Source: an uncultured Odoribacter sp. (GTDB lineage: Bacteria > Bacteroidota > Bacteroidia > Bacteroidales > Marinifilaceae). Taken from it: a stretch of 15,995 bases of DNA. The stretch covers positions 1-15,995 of the forward strand of contig CAJTSF010000037.1 in assembly GCA_910578985.1 (NCBI GenBank), given 5' to 3'. Position 1 is the stretch's first letter; every line of letters begins with the position of its first letter. The notes beneath the pieces are model-generated. The model was not told the DNA's origin and made no database searches. It was given only the letters and a program-made list of their open reading frames with translations. The position numbers were made by a program, and so were the translations under genes. Shown in pieces: positions 7,016-13,524 of this stretch.

Positions 7016-9169
7016 CTATTTCTTCTTGAACAGCCGCTCCAGATCGAGCGACAGCCCCACCGAGCAGGTGGTTCCCGTCGTACTCGGGGAGTTGTTGTAA
7101 TAATAATCGGGGCGGTAATTGAACAGGTTATCGACGGCGAGCGTGACGTTCACACCCCGACATACCCTCTGCGAGAGGCTTAGCTTCCATATCGTGTATC
7201 CCGGATAGGTCTGTTTCTCGGTTTTCTCGTATGAGGTGATTTCGGTATAGACGTCGGTGGTCACCGTTGAGAGGTAACGCCCCGACAGTGCCACGCTCAG
7301 ACCGTAATTCTTCCAGTCCTTGTCATAGGCGATACGGGCGGTCGCCGTATACGGCCGTGTCGAGGAGAGCATCGGCTCGCCTTTTCTGATGTGTTCGCAG
7401 GTGTAAGCATACGACAGGTGCCATGATATGCCACAGGGGTAACGGCCCGATGCGTTGGCGTCCACTCCGGCCACTTGCAAGCGCGACATGTTGGTGTATA
7501 CCTGCCCGCCCAGCACCTGATTCCACGCCGTGGTGATGCGGTCGTCGACGATGTTGTAGAATCCGGTGACCGTCAGGTTGTGCCGTCCCTTCATATATTC
7601 GGCCGAGAGCGAAAAATTGTGACTCGACTCGGGCCGGAGGTCGGGGTTGCCGTAAATCATGAAGATGTTACCCATGTAGAAGTTCATATACATCTCCTTG
7701 AGCGTGGGTGCCCGGAAACCTCCGGCATAGGAACCGCGCAGGGAGCAGTTGCCTAACTTATACATCAGTCCCAGCTTCGGGGAGAGGTGCGTGAGTTTCG
7801 TTTCCGAGAACCAGTCGAGGCGCAGTCCGGCGATGAGATTGAATTTCTTGTGCGGGTTCCAGTCGAACTGGGCGAAGGCATCTGCCGTATGCTGGGTATG
7901 GCTGCCGTTGCCCTCAAACTGGTACGACATCAGGTAATCGCGCATATAGTCTCCTCCCGCCGTCAGGATATGCTTGCCTGCGAAGGTGTGGTTGTAAAGT
8001 GTGCGGACGGCATGCTGTACGTTGCTGTAATCGCGCACGTCGCGGTCACCGGCCACGAGGTAGTCGCTCTTGTCGTACTGGTCGAACGAGTAAGAAAGTT
8101 CCAGATCGTCCTTGTCCGTGATGGTATAGTTTCCTTTCAGTCCTCCCGTGAAGCTGCGGTAACGGTCCCGGAGGCTCTCCGAGGAGTTGCGCTCGCGGAA
8201 GAAATAGCCTGCCCGTGCCGTGAATCTCAGTCCTTCCGAAGCGGTGAATATCAGACGCTCCTTGACATTGAGCGTGGAGTGGCCGTAGATGGTGCTGTAA
8301 TCGCCGACCTGCGCGTTGTCCGTGCCTTTCGAAAGGTCGATGGCGTCGATTGAAGTGTACTGCACGTTGGTCATGGAGTTGAAGCGTCCCCGGTTGAATC
8401 CCACCGAACCGCCGTACCGCTGTTCGTTGTGCGCGCCGTAGCGTCCGTTGACATTCACCGCCCACGGCTCCTGCGACTCGCGGCTGATGATATTCACCAC
8501 GCCGCCCACGGCATTCGAGCCGTAGAGGGACGACGCGGCCCCTTTCACGATTTCGATGCGTTTCACGTTATCCATATTCAGACGGCTGTAATCCACGTTG
8601 TCGAGCGTTTCGCCCGCCAAACGCTCCCCATCGACAAGGAACAGCACCGAGTTACCGCCAAAGCCTGCCATGTTGAGCGAGGTCTGCTGGTTCATCGAGT
8701 AGGAGAACTCGATGCCCGGCAGTTCGGTTTGCAACAGGTCACCGATATGAGTAGCGTCCGTCCGCCTGATGTCCCGCTCGGAGATGACGCGCGTCACAAT
8801 GGGCACATCCTTCAACAGCTTGGGGGTGCGGGTTCCCGTCACCACTACCTGGTCGAGCATCATCGGATTCTCTTTCAGGCGGAAATCCACCGTATCGTTC
8901 CGGGTGCCGCCGACGGTCTGCGCCGCGTCGAAATAACCGATGTAGGATGCCGTCAGCGTATAACTCCCGTTATCCGGCAGCCGCAGTTCGTAACGTCCTT
9001 CGGCATCGGTTACCGCACCGAGTGTCGGACGCTCTTTTACCATAATGGTAGCTCCCGGTAAAGGCTCGCGATAGCCGTCAGTTACGGTACCAAGGATTCG
9101 GCGTTGCGCTGCGGCATCGACCGTCAAGAGCAGGCCGAGCAGTAAAAATATAGTCATTCTTCCTGTCAT
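7016..9169 (-). CDS. hmuR: HmuR, TonB-dependent haem receptor
   Basis: This outer-membrane receptor has 717 residues. In order: a signal peptide (1-21), a carboxypeptidase-regulatory-like domain (about 22-98, with GTVTDGYREPLPGA), a TonB-box-like stretch before VVVTGTR (106-113), a plug (about 115-230, with LVDGERLAG and GSNAVGGVVNI), and a 22-strand-type barrel to the C-terminus. The haem-receptor signatures FRAP (485-488) and NPDL (508-511) are both present, which favours haem over other TonB substrates. I start it at 9169 rather than at the upstream end of the open frame (9562), because that ATG overlaps the hmuY stop (ATGA, 9166-9169) and is followed directly by a signal peptide. A second ATG four codons later is also possible. 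Confidence 0.92.
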   Translation of the reverse strand: MTGRMTIFLLLGLLLTVDAAAQRRILGTVTDGYREPLPGATIMVKERPTLGAVTDAEGRYELRLPDNGSYTLTASYIGYFDAAQTVGGTRNDTVDFRLKENPMMLDQVVVTGTRTPKLLKDVPIVTRVISERDIRRTDATHIGDLLQTELPGIEFSYSMNQQTSLNMAGFGGNSVLFLVDGERLAGETLDNVDYSRLNMDNVKRIEIVKGAASSLYGSNAVGGVVNIISRESQEPWAVNVNGRYGAHNEQRYGGSVGFNRGRFNSMTNVQYTSIDAIDLSKGTDNAQVGDYSTIYGHSTLNVKERLIFTASEGLRFTARAGYFFRERNSSESLRDRYRSFTGGLKGNYTITDKDDLELSYSFDQYDKSDYLVAGDRDVRDYSNVQHAVRTLYNHTFAGKHILTAGGDYMRDYLMSYQFEGNGSHTQHTADAFAQFDWNPHKKFNLIAGLRLDWFSETKLTHLSPKLGLMYKLGNCSLRGSYAGGFRAPTLKEMYMNFYMGNIFMIYGNPDLRPESSHNFSLSAEYMKGRHNLTVTGFYNIVDDRITTAWNQVLGGQVYTNMSRLQVAGVDANASGRYPCGISWHLSYAYTCEHIRKGEPMLSSTRPYTATARIAYDKDWKNYGLSVALSGRYLSTVTTDVYTEITSYEKTEKQTYPGYTIWKLSLSQRVCRGVNVTLAVDNLFNYRPDYYYNNSPSTTGTTCSVGLSLDLERLFKKK

Positions 9170-9825
9170 GGCTGTACCGGGTATAGGTAGTCGATGGTCA
9201 TGAATCCCTTGACGGCCGCGTCGTTCATGAAGTTCATCAGACGGAGTGCCGCAAAGGTGCCGTCGGCAAGACGGAGCAGATAGACTTTGCCCGAGAGCGT
9301 ATAGATGGGCGGCATGGTCGAGGTATCGACATGTAGCCATCCCGACAGAACAGGGTTGTACCAATCCTCGGCGTAGCGGATGATGCCGTCCATCATCTGC
9401 GACATATCGACTGTTATTTTGTCTGTCGTCCATTTGTCGGAAACAAAGGCCTCCGCGGGAATAGTGTTTATAGCGGACAACATGCTGAAACCAGCCGCCG
9501 CACTCTCCATGACGGCTCCGCCGTTGGTCTTGGCATCGTAACGGTGGACGGCTAAGTCCCATTGTTCGGGAGCTTCTTCACCGACAGCCACCGTGATTGC
9601 CTGCTTTCCGTGCAAATCGACATAGTGCCACTCGGTGTAGTCCGTGGCATCGATGTATATGCGGCCCATATGCGTGGCGTCATCGACGGAGACAAAGCCG
9701 TATATCTTGGTATCTTCAGGTTGGGGGGCGTCGTAGATCTCCTCAAAGATGCCGTTACAAGCCGAGAGCGATAGTATGGCTATCACTCCCGACAAAAAAA
9801 GAAACTGTTTTTGGTTTACAAACAT
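9166..9825 (-). CDS. hmuY: HmuY-like haem-binding lipoprotein (hemophore)
   Basis: This is a 219-residue lipoprotein; the lipobox LSLSAC places the acylated cysteine at residue 23. The body carries the HmuY-family core WDLAVHRYDAKTNGG (89-103) and the C-terminal IYTLSGKVYLLRLADGTFAALR stretch, read here in short pieces from about 174 to 195. HmuY proteins take haem from host haemoproteins at the cell surface and pass it to HmuR. P. gingivalis HmuY uses two histidines, while several Bacteroidota homologues use two methionines. Here the region has Met141, Met144, Met145 and Met171 but only His165 nearby, so Met ligation is my inference. The start is preceded by AAAGAG about 18 bp after the upstream lipoprotein gene, and the stop overlaps hmuR. 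Confidence 0.87.
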   Translation of the reverse strand: MFVNQKQFLFLSGVIAILSLSACNGIFEEIYDAPQPEDTKIYGFVSVDDATHMGRIYIDATDYTEWHYVDLHGKQAITVAVGEEAPEQWDLAVHRYDAKTNGGAVMESAAAGFSMLSAINTIPAEAFVSDKWTTDKITVDMSQMMDGIIRYAEDWYNPVLSGWLHVDTSTMPPIYTLSGKVYLLRLADGTFAALRLMNFMNDAAVKGFMTIDYLYPVQP

Positions 9826-9843
9826 CTCTTTATTCGTTTGGGG

Positions 9844-10674
9844 TTACGACTCGGAAGCAGCCGGTGCCTTGCCCGGCAGCAAAGTAATGGTTAGGCCGCC
9901 CATGACGGCAGGCACATTGAATGCGATGGAATAATCGTCCTTTGCGGCGTTGCTCTCTCCCGTCATGGTGAAGGCATAGTCCTTTACATTGTCCCCCATA
10001 CCCATCGACACGGTCCCTTCGCCCGTGAACGTATAATTGTCGCCGTTCTTCTTAATGGTGGCTTTGTCGACCTTAAATGTGCCCCACGTTGCGGATTCAA
10101 ATACGACGGAGAGAGTCTCGTCGCTATTGGCCGTCATCTTCAGACTTTCATCGTCAGTGTAACGATTCTGAAAATAGGTGCAACCGACATTGGTGTAGCC
10201 TTCCCAGGTCCCTGCCAGCAACAGATCGGCGGGTACCTCTCCGGTGATGAAATCGATGGTCAGACCGCCCATGACGCCGGACACCTTGAACTGCATCTGC
10301 GCTTTCTCCCGGGATTCGATGACTGCGGTGTAGGTGCAGTCGTAGGACGATACATTGCCACCCATGCCCATTTTCGTCTGTCCGCTACCCATGAGGGTGT
10401 AGGTGCCTCCGCTTTCACTCATTTGGGCATTAGGTATGGAGAACTCGCCCCAGGAACCGGAGGTGAAGGTCACGTTAGCCGTGCCATCGGCGTTTCCGGT
10501 GACGGTGACGGTCTCATCCGTCACACAGGTGTTCTGGAAATAAGCGCACCCGGCAAGAGTGTAACCTTCGTAACTGCCTGCAATGTCTGCAACGGCGGGC
10601 AATTCCTTTTCATCACTGCATGCTGCCGAGCAGAGCACTACGACAGCCATCGTCAAAATCGTTTTGAATTTCAT
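9844..10674 (-). CDS. Surface lipoprotein with two calycin-like repeats, first gene of the hmu operon
   Basis: The protein has 276 residues with a lipobox ending at Cys19. The next residues are SDEKE, an acidic stretch like the export signal of surface-exposed Bacteroidota lipoproteins. The mature part is an internal duplication: unit one spans about 33-145 and unit two about 155-268. They match at YEGYT/WEGYT, GCAYFQN/GCTYFQN, KMGMGGNV/SMGMGDNV and VMGGLTI (twice). The beta-rich pattern resembles the calycin-like domain proteins of Bacteroidales. I find no histidine anywhere in the protein, while Met and Tyr are frequent, so any haem contact would have to use those. As the first gene of the hmu operon, 18 bp before hmuY, it probably helps capture haem or a haem-bearing protein. 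Function is not established; P. gingivalis hmu starts at hmuY. Confidence 0.75.
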   Translation of the reverse strand: MKFKTILTMAVVVLCSAACSDEKELPAVADIAGSYEGYTLAGCAYFQNTCVTDETVTVTGNADGTANVTFTSGSWGEFSIPNAQMSESGGTYTLMGSGQTKMGMGGNVSSYDCTYTAVIESREKAQMQFKVSGVMGGLTIDFITGEVPADLLLAGTWEGYTNVGCTYFQNRYTDDESLKMTANSDETLSVVFESATWGTFKVDKATIKKNGDNYTFTGEGTVSMGMGDNVKDYAFTMTGESNAAKDDYSIAFNVPAVMGGLTITLLPGKAPAASES

Positions 10675-10710
10675 ATCTGCTGTTTTTTAGATTTATTTAC
10701 TTTCCAGCGG

Positions 10711-10741
10711 CAAAATTACCCGTGGATTCCACGGCGGTCAA
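10711..10741 (-). promoter_or_regulatory. Promoter of the hmu operon
   Basis: Read on the minus strand, TTG (10741-10739) is followed after 20 bp by TAATTTTG (10718-10711). This fits the Bacteroidota -33/-7 consensus (TTG, 19-21 bp, TAnnTTTG). Transcription would begin near 10704, leaving a leader of about 30 nt before the lipoprotein ATG at 10674. The spacer holds a perfect palindrome, listed separately. Confidence 0.72.
10720..10734. promoter_or_regulatory. Candidate operator: perfect 15-bp palindrome inside the hmu promoter
   Basis: CCGTGGA-T-TCCACGG is a perfect inverted repeat with a one-base centre, lying wholly between the -33 and -7 elements of the hmu promoter. A dimeric protein bound here would block RNA polymerase, so repression is the simplest reading. 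The sequence does not resemble a classical Fur box. The neighbouring hemerythrin-LuxR protein is the obvious candidate ligand, by inference only. A weaker inverted repeat, AATACT-8-AGTATT, adjoins it at 10740-10759. Confidence 0.55.
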
Positions 10742-10800
10742 TACTCCGATTTTAGTATTTTGAAACGCTATTATACACTACCTTTCACTATTTTTTGGTA

Positions 10801-10831
10801 TTGCCTGTTATTATATAGGTAAGTAACTTTG
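10801..10831 (+). promoter_or_regulatory. Promoter of the hemerythrin-LuxR regulator
   Basis: TTG (10801-10803), a 20-bp spacer and TAACTTTG (10824-10831) match the Bacteroidota consensus. Transcription would begin near 10838, with the ATG at 10861 preceded by AAAAAGGG. It is back-to-back with the hmu promoter, about 60 bp away, so a regulator bound between them could control both. Confidence 0.68.
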
Positions 10832-10860
10832 CAACCGTAAACAGAGATTTTCAAAAAGGG

Positions 10861-11820
10861 ATGAATGATTTGAACAGTTATCAGGCGGGCGATAAAATGC
10901 GCGATTTGGTTCGGAATAACAGTGCGTTGATTCTGGTCATGGGGCGTTTCGATATTTCTTTGGGCTTCGGCGATAAATCGGTCCGGGAGGTGTGCCGGAC
11001 GCATTATGTGGACGAGAAAACTTTTTTGGCGGTAGTGAATTATGTAGCGGGACGGGATTACCATTTTAAGGATGTCTCGTTACCCTCGCTGGTCCGGTAC
11101 CTGAAACAGTCGCACGAGTATTTTCTGGATTTCAACCTCCCGAGCATCCGCCGCAAACTGATCGAAGCCGTCGATTGTTCGGGAGGCAACGATATCGCCA
11201 TGCTCATCATCCGTTTCTACGACGAGTATGTCCAGGCAGTTCGGAAACACATGGAGTATGAGAATGATGTGGTGTTCTCTTATGTTGAGCAATTGTCGCA
11301 AGGTCATTTGAAGCGTAGCTACACCATCTCCGAATTTGCGAGTAAGCACGCGCCCATAGGCGACAAGCTCAAAGAGTTGAAGGACGTTATCATCCGTTGT
11401 TATCCTGAAAAGAACAACTACCTGCTGAATGCGGCTTTACTGGAAATCATTTCGTGCGAGCAGGATTTGACATCGCACTGCATGATTGAGGACAAACTGT
11501 TTGTTCCTGCCGTCAAGCTCATCGAGCAGCAATTAAGGAAGAAGGGCGATATGGTCTATACAGACAAGACCGAACAGGATATTCCCGACAGAAAAGACAA
11601 GTTGGAGACACTCAGCGACAGGGAGAAGGACATTATCGCCTGCGTGACGAAGGGGATGAGCAACAAGGAGATTGCCGAGGAATTGTATCTTTCGGTGCAT
11701 ACCGTCACTACGCACCGCCGGAATATCTCAAATAAGTTACAGATTCACACGACTGCCGGGCTGACGATTTACGCCATCGCCAATAAATTGGTCTATATCG
11801 AGGATATACAAATGGGATAG
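10861..11820 (+). CDS. Di-iron hemerythrin (YtfE/RIC-like) - LuxR-type transcriptional regulator
   Basis: This is a 319-residue fusion. Residues about 6-65 resemble the ScdA_N (DUF542) domain, but the usual Cys-Cys pair is absent (DISLGFGDKS). Residues about 75-225 form a hemerythrin-like bundle with His85, His130, Glu134, His163, His206 and Glu210. This set and spacing closely match the di-iron ligands of E. coli YtfE as I recall them (His84, His129, Glu133, His160, His204, Glu208). Residues about 248-315 are a LuxR/GerE helix-turn-helix (LSDREKDII, MSNKEIAEEL, SVHTVTTHRRNI). The architecture predicts a DNA-binding protein that senses iron, oxygen or nitric oxide. It is divergent from hmu, so control of haem uptake is likely. 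P. gingivalis has a LuxR-family hemin regulator, CdhR, reported to act on hmu; whether this is its orthologue I cannot tell. Confidence 0.87.
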   Translation: MNDLNSYQAGDKMRDLVRNNSALILVMGRFDISLGFGDKSVREVCRTHYVDEKTFLAVVNYVAGRDYHFKDVSLPSLVRYLKQSHEYFLDFNLPSIRRKLIEAVDCSGGNDIAMLIIRFYDEYVQAVRKHMEYENDVVFSYVEQLSQGHLKRSYTISEFASKHAPIGDKLKELKDVIIRCYPEKNNYLLNAALLEIISCEQDLTSHCMIEDKLFVPAVKLIEQQLRKKGDMVYTDKTEQDIPDRKDKLETLSDREKDIIACVTKGMSNKEIAEELYLSVHTVTTHRRNISNKLQIHTTAGLTIYAIANKLVYIEDIQMG

Positions 11821-11831
11821 ACATAGGGGCG

Positions 11832-11861
11832 CGTCCGGAAAAATCGGATGAATTTATTTTT
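11832..11861 (+). terminator. Probable intrinsic terminator of the hemerythrin-LuxR gene
   Basis: A six-pair stem (CGTCCG / CGGATG, with one G-U pair) encloses the loop GAAAAAT and is followed by AATTTATTTTT. It lies 12 bp after the stop codon at 11820, which is where a terminator for this single-gene unit is expected. The stem is short, so it may be weak. Confidence 0.5.
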
Positions 11862-12189
11862 ACATTCGATTTATTCGCTATCTTTGCAGCCGGAAATTGA
11901 CGATGCAGACGATGGGAATTGTCTGCGGACAGTCAAGCAAATATGTATTCATTATCAGTTATCTTTTTATCTGTATCTACTTTTAGCGCAAGCCGGCTCA
12001 AAAGCGACACATCGTTTGTCAACAAGCGTTTTTATCTCCTGATTACCTTTATTTTCCAGACCATTTTCTGGAACGTTCTCCAGTAGTTTAGCAGGCTGCC
12101 GGCCGACGATTTTGCACGATGCCATCCGGTGTCCGTGCTTATTTTCATGTATTTGTATCATCCAACAAATTCTATAATTATCAAAAATA
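11862..12189. other. Gene-poor gap with a promoter-like site and inverted repeats
   Basis: TATCTTTG at 11879-11886 fits the Bacteroidota -7 consensus, with only a T-rich stretch at the -33 position. Just downstream, GCAGAC (11905-11910) and GTCTGC (11921-11926) can form a hairpin. TTCCAGA / TCTGGAA (12055-12074) is a second inverted repeat. A 47-codon frame (11943-12086, plus) and a 78-codon frame (11967-12203, minus) are open, but I recognise neither product. This may be the leader of the lost efflux operon or decayed coding DNA. Confidence 0.4.
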
Positions 12190-12346
12190 ATGACGAAAAC
12201 CATTTATCTTTTTACCGTTTTTGTCCTGCTGTCGGCCTCGTCGCTGCAAGGTCAGACGCCGTTCAACATGACCATAGAGGAGCTGTTTCGTTTGGCGGAC
12301 ACGCAAAATTCCGACATTGGCGCGGCCGGGCAAGCTTACATTATGA
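12190..12346 (+). pseudogene. TolC-family outer-membrane efflux protein, internally deleted
   Basis: Residues 1-22 are a signal peptide and residues 27-43 (MTIEELFRLADTQNSDI) are the typical start of a Bacteroidota TolC-like outer-membrane factor, normally 400 residues or more. The match ends there. The frame then runs without a stop into the next gene. In another frame, a short tail (ARPGKLTL) ends in a TGA overlapping the next ATG as ATGA (12343-12346), which looks like the original 3' end. The gene therefore seems to have kept its two ends and lost its middle, with the joint at about 12315-12330. It is non-functional as an outer-membrane channel. Confidence 0.65.
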
Positions 12347-12706
12347 AACAGAAAATTCGCCGCATACTTCAGAATATGACGGTCACCCTGCTCATCGCCT
12401 TCGGCTTTGCCTGGATCGGCTATAAATTTATCGGCTTCACGTCATCCACCTATACCGACAACGCACAGGTTTACCAACGGCTCGTACCTGTCAACAGCCG
12501 GGTGCAAGGCTTCGTCAAAGAGGTGTATTTCGACGATTATGTCAAGGTACGCAAGGGCGACACGCTTGCCTTGGTGGAAGACACCGATTTCCGGCTCGCT
12601 CAAGCGCGGGCACACCTCCAGAATGCCCTGTCGGGTAAGGATGCCGCCGTGACGGCAGCCTCCACCTCTGCAAACGACATTACCGTGACGGACGATACCT
12701 ATGTAA
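12343..12706 (+). pseudogene. EmrA/HlyD-type membrane fusion protein, N-terminal fragment
   Basis: From the ATG at 12343 the frame gives MKQKIRRILQ, one membrane helix (about 18-30 residues in), then STYTDNAQVYQRLVPVNSRV, VQGFVKEVYFDDY and VKVRKGDTLALVEDTDF. This is the classical biotinyl-lipoyl-like start of EmrA-type adaptor proteins that link an MFS pump to TolC. Only about 120 of the usual 340-380 residues remain. After SANDITVTDD the homology stops, and the frame continues as unrelated sequence across the following MFS fragment to 12999. It is also fused in frame to the TolC signal-peptide remnant upstream. The joint with the next fragment lies near 12695-12707. Confidence 0.72.
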
Positions 12707-12985
12707 GAACTATACGGAATCATCATGGGTGCCATTCTCGCGTTTTTCATTTTGGTGCATTTGAAGTGGCGCATGAAAACATTCTTCTTCGTCTGTTTTG
12801 TACTCGTGACGTTTTACCTCATTGCTTCTTATTTTCTCATAACTCCGTCTACGGAGGCCTGGCAGTTTTACCTTCCGCTGTTTGCGTTCGGGGCGGCGGA
12901 GATGATGATGGAGACCGGTGCAACCTTTATTCTGGCGCATACTATTGTTTGTGCCCAGAATCGTCTCTGTGGCCCGATGGATTAG
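12707..12985 (+). pseudogene. MFS (EmrB-like) efflux transporter, internal fragment
   Basis: The frame after the TAA at 12704-12706 reads ELYGIIMGAILAFFILVHL and continues through three hydrophobic segments, then EMMMETGATFILAHTIV. This is the look of the middle of a drug/proton antiporter of about 500 residues. Both ends are missing; the last residues before the stop (CAQNRLCGPMD) are probably not native. It follows the membrane-fusion remnant, in the normal order for a TolC-EmrA-EmrB tripartite pump. An ATG exists at 12725, but an 86-residue product could not transport. Confidence 0.6.
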
Positions 12986-13289
12986 AATTACCAGAATAAC
13001 ATAGGAGAATTGCGATAGCGGTTTAACCACCACACCATCTGCAAAGTTATTCGGTCATGCCAATATAAAATATAAATCATATCAACATCAAATCTTTTGC
13101 TATCTGACAGTATGGAGAAATCGACGGCAAGGAATAAACATTAGAATTAGTCTAAAATCGCAAAAACAGTGACCATCGTGATTTTGTTTATAAAAGGTTT
13201 TTGAACTTCACTGTTTTTTGTAGTTTTGTATTGCCTTGGAAGGAGTCGCCGAGAATTCTTGCAGCCCTCGAACAGGTTCGGATTCAGTT
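12986..13289. other. AT-rich intergenic region with an inverted repeat and promoter
   Basis: No convincing gene. AAAAACAGTGA (13162-13172) and TCACTGTTTTT (13208-13218) are perfect 11-bp inverted repeats separated by 35 bp. TAGTTTTG (13221-13228) fits the Bacteroidota -7 element, with TTTG at 13200-13203 upstream at a slightly short spacing of 17 bp. One repeat arm falls between these two elements, so the repeat may be an operator for the downstream SMR-nim pair. CAAAGTTA at 13042-13049 is a minus-strand -7-like match without a good -33. Confidence 0.45.
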
Positions 13290-13521
13290 ATGAATTGGAT
13301 AATTCTGATTGTCGCCGGCTTCTGTGAGGTCGGCTTTACTTACTGCCTCGGATGTGCAAAGTCTGCCGATAGGTACAGCCTATGCCGTATGGACCGGTAT
13401 CGGGGGTGTCGGACCGGTTTTGGTGGGAATCTTCTTTTTCCATGAACCGGCAACTTTTGGGCGTTTGTTTTTTATTTTCACGCTGGTTTCATCCATTATT
13501 GACCTTAAAATTATATCATAA
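13290..13521 (+). pseudogene. Small multidrug resistance (SMR/EmrE-SugE family) gene with internal deletion
   Basis: The start (MNWIILIVAGFCEVGFTYCLG) is helix 1 of an SMR protein, including the essential membrane glutamate (Glu13). After GCAK the frame fails. The matching 3' part, SLPIGTAYAVWTGIG through FFHEPATFGRLFFIFTL to the stop at 13521, is present in another frame. An intact SMR protein has about 105 residues; roughly 40, including helix 2, are missing. Around the joint (13352-13366) the bases GCAAAGTCTGCC can be read as either side (CAKSA or QSLP), which suggests deletion between short matching sequences. No functional four-helix protein can be made. Confidence 0.75.
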
Positions 13522-13524
13522 GCC

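Noticed and set aside
5958..7100. 380-codon plus-strand open frame opposite the start of hmuS
   Set aside because: It lies antisense to a strongly supported gene, has no recognisable domain, and arises from the GC-rich codon pattern; the same holds for the frames at 3057-3788, 3831-4808 and 5058-5777.
7787..9061. Plus-strand open frames across hmuR (7787-8353 and 8429-9061)
   Set aside because: They are opposite-strand shadows of the TonB receptor, without known motifs.
9170..9562. 131-codon extension of hmuR upstream of 9169
   Set aside because: It is out of frame over hmuY, has no signal peptide at its start, and the ATGA overlap plus signal peptide at 9169 give a better start.
12710..13033. 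Minus-strand 107-codon frame over the MFS fragment
   Set aside because: The MFS reading on the plus strand explains the sequence; the reverse translation has no recognisable features.
13042..13049. Minus-strand TAACTTTG, a -7-like match
   Set aside because: No TTG at the right distance and no gene downstream on that strand; it is also one base short of the CTnDOT core.
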